A stretch of DNA of 45,629 bases from WYEN01 sp049976205. Lineage in GTDB: Archaea > Thermoproteota > Thermoprotei_A > Sulfolobales > AG1. Location: positions 1 to 45,629 of the forward strand of contig JBMFIR010000007.1 of NCBI GenBank assembly GCA_049976205.1. The letters are read 5' to 3'. The position numbers were made by a program, and so were the translations under genes. This document shows, in pieces, positions 33,417 to 41,845 of the stretch; the first letter of the stretch is position 1; every line of letters begins with the position of its first letter. A model generated the notes under the pieces. That model made no database searches. It saw only the letters and a list, made by a program, of their open reading frames with translations, and was not told the DNA's origin.

Positions 33417-34565
33417 ATGAATAGAGTAGCTATAATCGGTATGGGTTATTCAGGTTTCTATGCTCCCTCACCAGATCTCTCATTTAGAGAAATGATTTTT
33501 AAAGCGGCTCAAAAAGCGTACGAAGATGCTGGAAACATTAACCCTAGAAGAGATGTTGATGCTTTTATATCGTGCCAGGAAGACTTCTGGGAGGGTATAG
33601 CCATAGCAAATGAGTTTATGCCGGAGCAGCTCGGAGGTGTTCTAAAACCAGGATTTACGGTATCTGGAGATAGTCTTCAGTGTTTCTTAAATGCTTATGC
33701 TATGATCAGAACAGGTCGGTTCAGCGTTATAGTTATTGAGTCTCATGGTAAACCTAGTGAGATTAATACTTTAGATAGCATAGTAATGTTCTCCTATGAT
33801 CCGCTTTATATAAGACCTATAGATCCAAAAAACATCTACTTTTTAAATGCTATAGAAGCTAGAGCTTTTATGGAGAAAGAAGGTATAAGCAGAGAAGTTC
33901 TGGGTCACTATGTTATTAATAGTCTCAAAAGAGGATTGAAGAACCCTAGAGCCAGCTATTCAAGGACTAAATCTCTAAAGTCTTATCTTGATGAAGAATT
34001 TGTGGTGGAGCCTCTCTCAGAGTCAGACATAGCACCATTAACAGATGCTGCGGTAGTGGCTGTTGTAGCATCCGAGGAGATAGCTAAGAAACTAACTGAC
34101 ACACCGATATGGATCGATAGTATTTGGACAACGTCAGGAACATCGACAGTTGCCTACGAAGATCTATCATTTGATTACGCTGCTAGAGAGGCTGGCAATA
34201 AGGTGTTTGAGGCATCAAATATAAGAAATCCTAGACGGGAAATAGATGCTTTAGAAATTGATGAGAGATTTAGTTATATACCTCTTATGGTGTTAAAAGC
34301 ATTGAATATCTCAAGTAATATTAAAGAAGATATACACAGTAATATATTCGAAGTAGATGGAGAGATACTTCTAAATCCATTCGGAGGCGCCTTAAGCGAG
34401 GGAAATCCTCTAGAGGCTCACGGCATAGCTAGAGTCTTAATCGCATATGAACAATTAAAAGGTTTAAAAAGAATTAAGGGGTCAAAGGATCCTGAGAGAA
34501 TACTTATTCACAGTAGAAGATGGCCTTTCCCAAGAACAACTACAATAGCTTTATTATCGAGGTGA
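33417..34565 (+). CDS. Thiolase-like protein with catalytic Cys but no GHP His
   Basis: The 382-residue protein has the SCP2-thiolase layout (VAIIGMGYSGF N-terminus; SLQCFLNAYAMIRTG with Cys89 in the nucleophile position). The C-terminal motif that is GHPxGATG in active thiolases is GNPLEAHG, so the conserved His is replaced by Asn. It is the first of four genes (two thiolase-like, two DUF35) with gaps under 10 bp. Archaeal thiolases team up with DUF35 and HMG-CoA synthase in mevalonate synthesis, but no HMG-CoA synthase is here, so the substrate is not known. Confidence 0.82.
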   Translation: MNRVAIIGMGYSGFYAPSPDLSFREMIFKAAQKAYEDAGNINPRRDVDAFISCQEDFWEGIAIANEFMPEQLGGVLKPGFTVSGDSLQCFLNAYAMIRTGRFSVIVIESHGKPSEINTLDSIVMFSYDPLYIRPIDPKNIYFLNAIEARAFMEKEGISREVLGHYVINSLKRGLKNPRASYSRTKSLKSYLDEEFVVEPLSESDIAPLTDAAVVAVVASEEIAKKLTDTPIWIDSIWTTSGTSTVAYEDLSFDYAAREAGNKVFEASNIRNPRREIDALEIDERFSYIPLMVLKALNISSNIKEDIHSNIFEVDGEILLNPFGGALSEGNPLEAHGIARVLIAYEQLKGLKRIKGSKDPERILIHSRRWPFPRTTTIALLSR

Positions 34566-34569
34566 TCGT

Positions 34570-35751
34570 ATGAGATTTAATATTTATGTTAAGAACAGAG
34601 TTGCTGTAGTAGGTGCTGGATTAACACTCTTTAGAAGAAGACTATTAGAGACACCTCAGGAGATGGTTTGGATAGCTTCTAAGAAAGCTCTTGAGCAAGC
34701 AAACATGGATTTCAGAGATATTGATTGCGTAATCAGTGGAAGTGCTCCAGACACATTTGATGGTGTACACATGAAGGGTGAGTATTACTCTGAGGGTGCA
34801 GGATCCTATGGAAAACTGCACTTTAGAGTACTTGTTGGTGGTGGAACAGGCGTGTTTGTGCCTGTAGCAGGCTGGTGGATGGTTGCTTCAGGCTTGTGTA
34901 AGAAGGCTCTTATAGTAGCTGAGGAGAAAATGAGTTCTGCGGCCGATCCTCACCCGCAAGCTGTGTTTAGACACATATGGGATCCTCTTATTGAGAAACC
35001 TCTTAATCCTAATCTAATATGGATCTTTGCCTTAGAAATGCATAGGTACATGCATAAATGCGGTGTATCTAAAGAAGATATAGCATTAGTAGCTGTTAAA
35101 AACAAAGCAAACGCCTTAGACAACCCCATTGCTCAGGCAGCAGCTAAAATAACAGTTGAGGATGTCTTAAAGAGTGAACCTTTAGTGTATCCTGTTAATA
35201 GATTAGATATATCCCCTGTTAGTGATGGAGCCGGAGCCTTAGTCATGGTCTCGGAAGATGTAGCGCGAAGATATACTGACACACCTATATGGGTTGAGGG
35301 TGTAGGGTTTGCTCTAGACACTACCTCATGGACTAACCGAGAGTTGGCGTTTCCAGTATATGTTAAAACCGCGGCTGAAATGGCGTATAGAATGGCTGGA
35401 ATAGAGAATCCTATGAAACAAATAGATGTGGCAGAGCCTTACGACCCATTTGATTATAAAGAATTACATCATATGGAGGGTCTCGGACTAGCCCCTAGAT
35501 GCAAGGCTGCAGAACTAACAAAAGGGGGAGTGACGCAAAGAGACGGTGATCTTCCGATTAATCCTAGTGGAGGGTTGCTAGGTGTAGGTAATCCTATAGC
35601 GGCTGCGGGTCTCATGAAGGTAGCCGAGATCTTTTGGCAGTTAAGAGGTGAAGCAGGTAAGAGACAAGTTAGGAAACCAGTATATACAGGACTAGCACAG
35701 GCTTGGGGAGATCTGATGCAAATAGGTACAGTAATCATTTTAAGGAGGTGA
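34570..35751 (+). CDS. Thiolase-like protein lacking nucleophile Cys
   Basis: The 393-residue protein shows VAVVGAGLTLF, then a VGGGTGVFVPVAGWWMVASG segment where thiolases carry the catalytic Cys, yet no Cys is found there. The C-terminal motif is GNPIAAAG, again lacking His. It may be a structural partner of the preceding thiolase, as in other archaeal two-chain assemblies, or catalyse a different step. GGTGA four bases before the ATG supports the start. It is followed by DUF35 genes. Confidence 0.82.
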   Translation: MRFNIYVKNRVAVVGAGLTLFRRRLLETPQEMVWIASKKALEQANMDFRDIDCVISGSAPDTFDGVHMKGEYYSEGAGSYGKLHFRVLVGGGTGVFVPVAGWWMVASGLCKKALIVAEEKMSSAADPHPQAVFRHIWDPLIEKPLNPNLIWIFALEMHRYMHKCGVSKEDIALVAVKNKANALDNPIAQAAAKITVEDVLKSEPLVYPVNRLDISPVSDGAGALVMVSEDVARRYTDTPIWVEGVGFALDTTSWTNRELAFPVYVKTAAEMAYRMAGIENPMKQIDVAEPYDPFDYKELHHMEGLGLAPRCKAAELTKGGVTQRDGDLPINPSGGLLGVGNPIAAAGLMKVAEIFWQLRGEAGKRQVRKPVYTGLAQAWGDLMQIGTVIILRR

Positions 35752-35756
35752 TTAAA

Positions 35757-36287
35757 TTGAGCTCTTATCTCTTCGGAGGAACTCCACTAAAAGAGGAGGA
35801 TTTCAAAAAACTTGTTAGAGAGATCATGAAACCCAAGGCTAGGTACAGTGTGTCTGCTGGGCAGGCTTATAGCAGATTCTTCGAAGGTTTAAAACAAGGC
35901 AAGATCTACGGAACCTACTGCGAAGAGTGTGGCATGGTTTATGTGCCTCCCAAAATATACTGCCCATTCTGCTTCAAACAACTAGACAAATGGATCGATG
36001 TTAAGGATGAGGGTAAAGTTATTTCAGCTGTAGTCAGCTACTACTCAGCTACTCTAGAGAAATTGGAGAAGCCAGAGATCATAGGCGTAATAAAATTAGA
36101 TGTGCCAGGTAAACATTTTACCTCGTATAGATTCCCAGGGATTTTACACAGACTCTGCAACGTTTCTCCAGAGGAAGTTATTAATCAGAGCATTTTTGAT
36201 GCTAGAGTAAAAGCCAGATGGAAACCTCCTGAGGAGAGAATAGGAGATATAAATGATATAGAGTGCTTCGAGGTGCTAAGAGGATGA
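35757..36287 (+). CDS. DUF35 zinc-ribbon/OB-fold protein 1
   Basis: The 176-residue protein has a rubredoxin-like zinc ribbon (YCEECGMVYVPPKIYCPFC) and a C-terminal OB fold (GKVISAVVSYYSATL). DUF35 proteins bridge thiolase and HMG-CoA synthase in archaea and channel acyl-CoA. A 70-residue N-terminal helical extension (LKEEDFKKLVREIM) is present. TTG 35757 is used because GGAGGTGA ends five bases before it. It overlaps the next gene by 4 bp. Confidence 0.9.
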   Translation: MSSYLFGGTPLKEEDFKKLVREIMKPKARYSVSAGQAYSRFFEGLKQGKIYGTYCEECGMVYVPPKIYCPFCFKQLDKWIDVKDEGKVISAVVSYYSATLEKLEKPEIIGVIKLDVPGKHFTSYRFPGILHRLCNVSPEEVINQSIFDARVKARWKPPEERIGDINDIECFEVLRG

Positions 36288-36757
36288 GTGAGACACCTAC
36301 ATTTAAATATATAATATCTCTAGAGAAACTTTATCGTAAAAACATCGAGATGGAGATTAATGCATATCATTACACAGCTGGACCACTAGGAACAAAATGG
36401 CTAGATGCTCTTAAAGATGGAAAGCTTAAAGCCGCTAGATGCAGTAGGTGTGGAACTATCTATATCCCTCCGAAAATATATTGCCCTAAATGCTATTCTG
36501 AGGCAACAGATCTCGTGGAAATTAACGATACAGGATATATAGAGAGCTACGCAATTATATATAGAGATAATCAGGGCAGAAAATTGGAAAAACCAGAGAT
36601 AATAGCCTTAATAAGATTCCCTGGCGTTTATGGAGGATTAATACACAGAGTGAATATAGATCCGAAAGAAATTAAGATTGGAATCAAAGTAAAGCCGGTA
36701 TTCAGAAAAGAAAGAAGAGGTTCTATAAATGATATAGAGTACTTTGCTAAAATCTAG
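36284..36757 (+). CDS. DUF35 zinc-ribbon/OB-fold protein 2
   Basis: The 157-residue paralogue of the preceding protein has RCSRCGTIYIPPKIYCPKC and an OB fold (GYIESYAIIYRDN). The ATG at 36284 follows GAGGTG by eight bases and overlaps the previous stop as ATGA. Two DUF35 genes matched with two thiolase-like genes suggest a two-plus-two complex. It ends 14 bp from the convergent tRNA-Leu. Confidence 0.9.
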   Translation: MSETPTFKYIISLEKLYRKNIEMEINAYHYTAGPLGTKWLDALKDGKLKAARCSRCGTIYIPPKIYCPKCYSEATDLVEINDTGYIESYAIIYRDNQGRKLEKPEIIALIRFPGVYGGLIHRVNIDPKEIKIGIKVKPVFRKERRGSINDIEYFAKI

Positions 36758-36771
36758 ATCTTTTTATTAGG

Positions 36772-36856
36772 TGCGGGGGGTGGGATTTGAACCCACGCAG
36801 GCCTACGCCATCGGGTCCTGAGCCCGACCCCTTTGACCTGGCTCGGGCACCCCCGC
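36772..36856 (-). tRNA. tRNA-Leu (CAG)
   Basis: Same structure as the tRNA-Leu at 26497, with GCGGGGG/CCCCCGC acceptor stem and a long variable arm. The loop CTCAGGA gives anticodon CAG. It differs from that gene at one base only. Confidence 0.96.
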
Positions 36857-36876
36857 ACACATCCAATAGATTTTTT
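36772..36876 (-). repeat. Inverted repeat, right copy (tRNA-Leu and upstream 20 bp)
   Basis: This is the partner of 26477-26581 in inverted orientation. The repeat ends at the tRNA 3' end and in the A-run upstream of the gene. Confidence 0.95.
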
Positions 36877-36922
36877 TAGCAGAAACTTTTATGTTTTCCT
36901 AGTTTATTATGTCTATGAGTAA

Positions 36923-37603
36923 TTATGTTCCAAAGGCTCTATCTCCAGCGTCTCCGAGGCCTGGTACAATATATCCGTGTTCATTTAGCATAGGATCTAT
37001 AGCTACTGTTATAATTTTAGCTCTATCTAATAAACCTCTTGACAACAGGAATTTCCTTAATCTTTCAATAGCTATATTTGTTGATATTGCAGTTGCTACA
37101 AATATCTTCTTTGGCGTACCTCTCTTTAAAACATGCTCTAAGGTAGCTATTATAGTGGATCCTGTGGCGAACATGGGATCTGCTATTATAACTATGTCAG
37201 TCTCTTTTATCTCAGGTATCTTATGATATGTTACCTCGATCTCAAAGCTGTAATCATGTCTCATACCTTTCTCCTCAACTCTTCTCGCGCTAATAACTCC
37301 TTGCCGAGCGTTAGGAAAGATCTTTATTAGACCCTCAACTAAGGGCATAGCTGCTCTCAATACGCTTATTATAACAGTATTATTCATATCAGGTATTGTT
37401 ATGCCCTCAGCTACAACATTTAAGGGTGTCTCCACTTTGGCTTTCTCGACATCTAAAAATTTCACAATTTCTAAACCAATTATTCTCCCCAGTCTCACTA
37501 GACTCTTTCTAAATTCTATTTGTCCTGTTCTCTTATCTCTTAAGACTGTTAGTATAGCTTTAGCTAAAGGATGATCTAGTTCATGAACAAATTCTTCCTT
37601 CAA
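36923..37603 (-). CDS. upp: Uracil phosphoribosyltransferase
   Basis: The enzyme salvages uracil to UMP with PRPP. The 226-residue protein has VISVLRAAMPLVEG, the PRPP-binding VIIADPMFATGSTI and the uracil-binding VPGLGDAGDRAFGT end. It starts with TTG 37603 after GGTGG. It stands alone, divergent from a small conserved gene. Confidence 0.96.
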   Translation of the reverse strand: MKEEFVHELDHPLAKAILTVLRDKRTGQIEFRKSLVRLGRIIGLEIVKFLDVEKAKVETPLNVVAEGITIPDMNNTVIISVLRAAMPLVEGLIKIFPNARQGVISARRVEEKGMRHDYSFEIEVTYHKIPEIKETDIVIIADPMFATGSTIIATLEHVLKRGTPKKIFVATAISTNIAIERLRKFLLSRGLLDRAKIITVAIDPMLNEHGYIVPGLGDAGDRAFGT

Positions 37604-37692
37604 AGCCCACCAAGAATATATTGACTAAGTAATATAAGCTATAACTCGTAAAATTTATAGGCGAATATTTAAACATATTTTCATAGATTAAA

Positions 37693-37935
37693 ATGCCGTG
37701 TCAAGAGATCTCTGTTGAGGTAGCAGGTAAACAAATAATAGTAGATGAAAATATAGTTAAAATATTAAACGAGTATGTGAAAACTTCAATGAGTCTGGAA
37801 AAACTAGCTGAGAAATTAGGATTAGAGAACTGGGAGCAAGCGTATGAATTTGTCAAGAGAATTCCTGCATGGGTCATGTGGGTAACCCCAACATATTATA
37901 AGATCTATAAAGAAAGATGCAAGAGATCTTCATAA
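37693..37935 (+). CDS. Small conserved-looking helical protein
   Basis: The 80-residue protein has a beta-hairpin-like N-terminus (EISVEVAGKQIIVDE), then helices with SLEKLAEKLGLENWEQAYEF and a Trp-rich segment (IPAWVMWVTPTYY). The middle may be a helix-turn-helix. A TATA-like ATATTTAAACAT lies about 20 bp before the ATG. I do not recognise the family. Confidence 0.7.
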   Translation: MPCQEISVEVAGKQIIVDENIVKILNEYVKTSMSLEKLAEKLGLENWEQAYEFVKRIPAWVMWVTPTYYKIYKERCKRSS

Positions 37936-37970
37936 TAAGCGTTTAGAGCTATTTATATTAGCCAATATAG

Positions 37971-39908
37971 CTATATTAAAAGATTCTTGAGTCTGTCTTT
38001 TACGCGTTCAGCAACAATTTTACCATCTATTTTTCCTCTAACTTGATCCATGACTTTACCCATAATAAAACTGAATGCTCTTTCTCCTCTTTTGATAATC
38101 TCTTCTTTATTCTCACCTATTATTTTATCGATTAAGAGATCTAGTTCTTCTAACGAGAGAATTCTTATATCTAGGCTAGAAACTATGTCACCAATACTCT
38201 TCTTAGGATCCTTTATTTTTTCTCTTAGAATATCTGGAATAAATTCCTTCGAGAATCTATTCTGAGCTAGTTCTGTGAATATATCTATTAAATCTTTCTC
38301 CTCAATAACCGATGTATCTAAACCCTCTGAAGACAATGCCTTGAGAGTATTAATTAGTGTCGAGGCTATTAGCTGCGGAGAAACTTTATCTTTAAGTTTA
38401 TTTACTAATTCCTCATATAACGCTAAGTACCTAGATCTTATTAAGGCCTCTGCAAGATCTCTACTGATCTTGTGATCTTCAATAAATCTCTTTAATTTTA
38501 CATCAAAAGGTTCAGGAACGTATTTAGCGGCTTCATCAATTAACTCTTTTGTGACTCTTATGGGAAGAATATCAGTCTCAGGATACATTCTCGCAGCTCC
38601 CGGCTGGGGTCTCATATATCTTGTTGTACCATCTTCATTGGCAGCTCTGGTTTCCTCAGGAACTCCTCTGAAGGCCTGTTTAATTCTTTTGATCACTGCA
38701 TCAAAAGCTTTAAGAGCTTTATTTCTCTGATCTATTATAATTATGAAAGCATCACTGTCTTTATTCAAAGAAAGAGTATCGTATATTTTTTTAATAATCT
38801 CTTCATCTATACCATACCTTGGAAGTTCATCACTATGTATTAATCCTCCTACACCACCCCAAGCTCTAGCGTAATCAGCCAGCTCCGTACCAAAACGTCT
38901 ATTTGGTCCTAACTCGAATCCTAGTAATCCTCTAAAACCTTTTAGTGGTAAAGTAAATACTCTACCATCTTTATCTAAAGTCTCTCTAATGAATCGAGCC
39001 AACTTATTTTTGTATTTGCTGACTACCTCAGTAAGATCTTTGATAGATTCTTCGGAAATAAGCTCCTCCGATAATCCTCTTCTCATAATCTCTTCTTTTA
39101 ACTGAAGAAGTCTATATTGTCTATAGGCTTCTAGCTCCACTATCTTGGATATTAACTCGAGTCTCTGGACACCCTTGATCTCTATCTTGGCACCTCCCTT
39201 TATGGAGATATTCAGATCTTGTCTAATAGTTCCTAAGCCTCTCTTAACCTTACCTGTTAAACGCATCAACATACCTATTCTATAAGCCACCTCCTCAGCT
39301 TGCTCTGGGGATCTTATGTCCGGAGCTGTAGAGATCTCTATTAATGGAATCCCCAATCTATCTAGTGCATAAGTTACTACACCATTCTCTTCCGATAATT
39401 TTCTGGCAGAGTCTTCCTCGAGAGCTATAGTCTGTATTCTCACTCTGCCCTGAGAGCTTTCTACGAATCCTCCTAAGGCTATTATAGCAGTTCTCTGGAA
39501 ACCAGAGGTGTTTGAGCCATCTACAACTATTTTTCTCATGAAATAAACTTCATCTACTATGGTACTGTTCAGAGCCATTGCTATAGCTAGAGAAATTACG
39601 AGAGCCTCTCTATTCACATCGTGTGGAGGTTCCTCGTCAAGTTCTACTAAACAAGTGTTATCTCTAGGAGCAACATATCTAAATACTCGACCTCTCCTAT
39701 ACTCGAAAAGAGCTGCGGGATCTATTTCTCCCAGTTCGCTCTTACCTACTCTTAATCTTCTCTCTATAATCACACTATTCTTGAGAGGATCCTCTGATAA
39801 TAATGTTGGACATGAACAAAAGAGTTTGGTCTTTGTATCTAGTTGCTGATGAATCTCTAAACCAACTCTAAGATCTATTTCGGAATAATCAAGCCTGTAA
39901 TGATTCAT
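37971..39908 (-). CDS. gatE: Glu-tRNA(Gln) amidotransferase subunit E
   Basis: GatE with GatD converts Glu-tRNA(Gln) to Gln-tRNA(Gln), the archaeal route to glutaminyl-tRNA. The 645-residue protein has the GatB-type core (LRVGLEIHQQLDTKTKLFC, DEEPPHD, TSGFQRTAIIA), an AspRS-type inserted domain (about 280-410) and a YqeY-like tail ending in SFIMGKVMDQVRGKIDG. GGTGA precedes the ATG by four bases. The gatD stop is 4 bp upstream. Confidence 0.97.
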   Translation of the reverse strand: MNHYRLDYSEIDLRVGLEIHQQLDTKTKLFCSCPTLLSEDPLKNSVIIERRLRVGKSELGEIDPAALFEYRRGRVFRYVAPRDNTCLVELDEEPPHDVNREALVISLAIAMALNSTIVDEVYFMRKIVVDGSNTSGFQRTAIIALGGFVESSQGRVRIQTIALEEDSARKLSEENGVVTYALDRLGIPLIEISTAPDIRSPEQAEEVAYRIGMLMRLTGKVKRGLGTIRQDLNISIKGGAKIEIKGVQRLELISKIVELEAYRQYRLLQLKEEIMRRGLSEELISEESIKDLTEVVSKYKNKLARFIRETLDKDGRVFTLPLKGFRGLLGFELGPNRRFGTELADYARAWGGVGGLIHSDELPRYGIDEEIIKKIYDTLSLNKDSDAFIIIIDQRNKALKAFDAVIKRIKQAFRGVPEETRAANEDGTTRYMRPQPGAARMYPETDILPIRVTKELIDEAAKYVPEPFDVKLKRFIEDHKISRDLAEALIRSRYLALYEELVNKLKDKVSPQLIASTLINTLKALSSEGLDTSVIEEKDLIDIFTELAQNRFSKEFIPDILREKIKDPKKSIGDIVSSLDIRILSLEELDLLIDKIIGENKEEIIKRGERAFSFIMGKVMDQVRGKIDGKIVAERVKDRLKNLLI

Positions 39909-39912
39909 GAGA

Positions 39913-41229
39913 TCACCTTATGAACAAATCCTCCGTATGTCTCATACTGATTTCATAAGCATAATTTCTCAGCATCATCTCCTTAATTCTATCCATATCA
40001 TATGCTCTATAAAGAACCCATGAAAGCTTGACATAAGCCACCTCTGGAAGCATGTCTTCACAGGGTATAACACCTGCCCTAAGCATTTCTCTACCTGTCT
40101 GATACACCTTTAGATTCACTCTCCCATATAATGTTTGTGAAGTCACCGCTATAGCAACACCTTTGTCAACTCCTCTCTTAAGTATCGGTATAAGATCCTG
40201 GGGCACATGACCAAATCCGGTCCCTGCTATTACTACTCCTTTGTATCCTGAATCTATTATATACTCTATTAGATCTCTCTGAATACCTGGGTAGCTGTAT
40301 ATTAATGCGACTCTCTTTTCGAAGCCATTTAATAGAATAGGTTCTTCAGAGGATCTGGGTGAATAAATGGTTTCTTCAATGATTAATTCTTTTTTTATAG
40401 GATCTATGTAAGCAAGAGGTTTTGCGTTAATACTTTTAAAAGTGTCTCTTCTAGAAGTATGCATCTTTCTAACCTTAACGCCTCTGTGAACAGCTATTAA
40501 CTCATCCGATGAGGAATTATGCATTGCTATAACAGATTCCGCGAAAGGTGCTTTAGAGGCCGCTACTAACGCTCCTATGAAATTGAGTGCTGCATCGCTA
40601 CTGGGTCTATCACTACTTCTCTGGGAACCAACGAAAACGATTGGGATATTCTTACTCTGTATAGCGAATGCCATAGCTGATGCTGTAAAACTCATAGTAT
40701 CTGTTCCGTGTGTAACCACAATACCTCTGTAAACATTTTTTTTCATTACATCATATATTTTCTCTGCTATAATCTCCCAATATTCTGGTCTCATGTTCTC
40801 TGATAGGATATTCATTATACTCTCACTCTCTATATATGCTATATCGAGTGCTTCAGGTATCATTTCTAAAAGCTCGTCTACTGAGACAGCTGGTTTAACA
40901 GCTCCTGTTAGATAATCTACGAACGAGGCTATTGTTCCTCCTGTTCCTATGATCTTTATATGTGGAAGATCAGTTTTTTGACTAATTATTTTAATCTCTT
41001 CTGTTTGCTCACGAATTGATTCTCTACTTATAATTTCAAGTTCTTTAATCTCTTCTATATGAATTCCTATATTATAGCCATTCCTTAATTTAACAACGAG
41101 CACCCACGGATCCGTGAAAATGTAAGGTGGCATAATGATTCCTTCTATAACAAGATCTCTTTTTTTGATCCTTACAAGATCTCCTGGTTCTAGATTATAG
41201 TGTTTCATAATTTGATTTGTTTCACTCAA
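39913..41229 (-). CDS. gatD: Glu-tRNA(Gln) amidotransferase subunit D
   Basis: GatD is the asparaginase-like subunit that releases ammonia from glutamine or asparagine. The 438-residue protein has an N-terminal beta domain (PGDLVRIKKRDLVIEGII), the catalytic GTGGTIA Thr (about residue 99), and VVTHGTDTMSFTA with the second Thr-Asp pair. TTG 41229 is the start, preceded by GGAGA. It forms an operon with gatE, 4 bp apart. Confidence 0.97.
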   Translation of the reverse strand: MSETNQIMKHYNLEPGDLVRIKKRDLVIEGIIMPPYIFTDPWVLVVKLRNGYNIGIHIEEIKELEIISRESIREQTEEIKIISQKTDLPHIKIIGTGGTIASFVDYLTGAVKPAVSVDELLEMIPEALDIAYIESESIMNILSENMRPEYWEIIAEKIYDVMKKNVYRGIVVTHGTDTMSFTASAMAFAIQSKNIPIVFVGSQRSSDRPSSDAALNFIGALVAASKAPFAESVIAMHNSSSDELIAVHRGVKVRKMHTSRRDTFKSINAKPLAYIDPIKKELIIEETIYSPRSSEEPILLNGFEKRVALIYSYPGIQRDLIEYIIDSGYKGVVIAGTGFGHVPQDLIPILKRGVDKGVAIAVTSQTLYGRVNLKVYQTGREMLRAGVIPCEDMLPEVAYVKLSWVLYRAYDMDRIKEMMLRNYAYEISMRHTEDLFIR

Positions 41230-41330
41230 TATTCTCCTGAGAAGAAATGTGAGTATCTAAATTATAAAATTTCAGTTTTCGGCCACCCCTCTCCCTATTT
41301 ATAAGTTTTTTTATATAATGGAGACAATCC

Positions 41331-41825
41331 ATGAGATTAAGATACAAGTCTCTGAAAAAAGGATTGAGCGATTTAGTGATAATACTACTGATCCTTGCGA
41401 TAGCTATTCCAGCAGTACTAATACTACAGTCATGGCTAAATACTCAAATGACTACACTACCTACAATAGAAAAATTAAGGGCCACATACACAGTGGAGTA
41501 CATAGGATCCACTGGAACTCTAATTACAATTAAAGTAGGCAATGACGCGAATAATCCTGTAAACATCATTAATATAAGCATCGTTTACACGCTTCTTTCC
41601 GAATCCTCCACCCTCAATATAGGCTATGTTGGGAACAGCACATCACTTTCCTCATTTAAATTAATTAATCCAGCAAATTACCCAATAACTGTATCACCGG
41701 GAAAAAGCTCTGTAATTATAATCTCAGGGAATAGCAATGTCTCAATACAAAAAATAGTGCTGAGTTATATCTCAAGTGAGTCGCCAAATACTGTGAAAGA
41801 AATCATGGTTGTAGGGTCTAAATAA
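41331..41825 (+). CDS. Type IV pilin-like protein with class III signal peptide
   Basis: The 164-residue protein begins with a short basic segment ending KSLKKG, followed by LSDLVIILLILAIAIPAVLIL. This is a class III signal peptide cut after Gly by a PibD-type peptidase, and the hydrophobic helix would form the pilus core. The remainder is a Thr/Ser-rich beta domain with several N-glycosylation-type sites (NIS, NNP, NSTS). It begins a cluster with an assembly ATPase and a membrane platform gene. Confidence 0.8.
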   Translation: MRLRYKSLKKGLSDLVIILLILAIAIPAVLILQSWLNTQMTTLPTIEKLRATYTVEYIGSTGTLITIKVGNDANNPVNIINISIVYTLLSESSTLNIGYVGNSTSLSSFKLINPANYPITVSPGKSSVIIISGNSNVSIQKIVLSYISSESPNTVKEIMVVGSK

Positions 41826-41845
41826 AAAGTATTAGGTGAAGAGAA

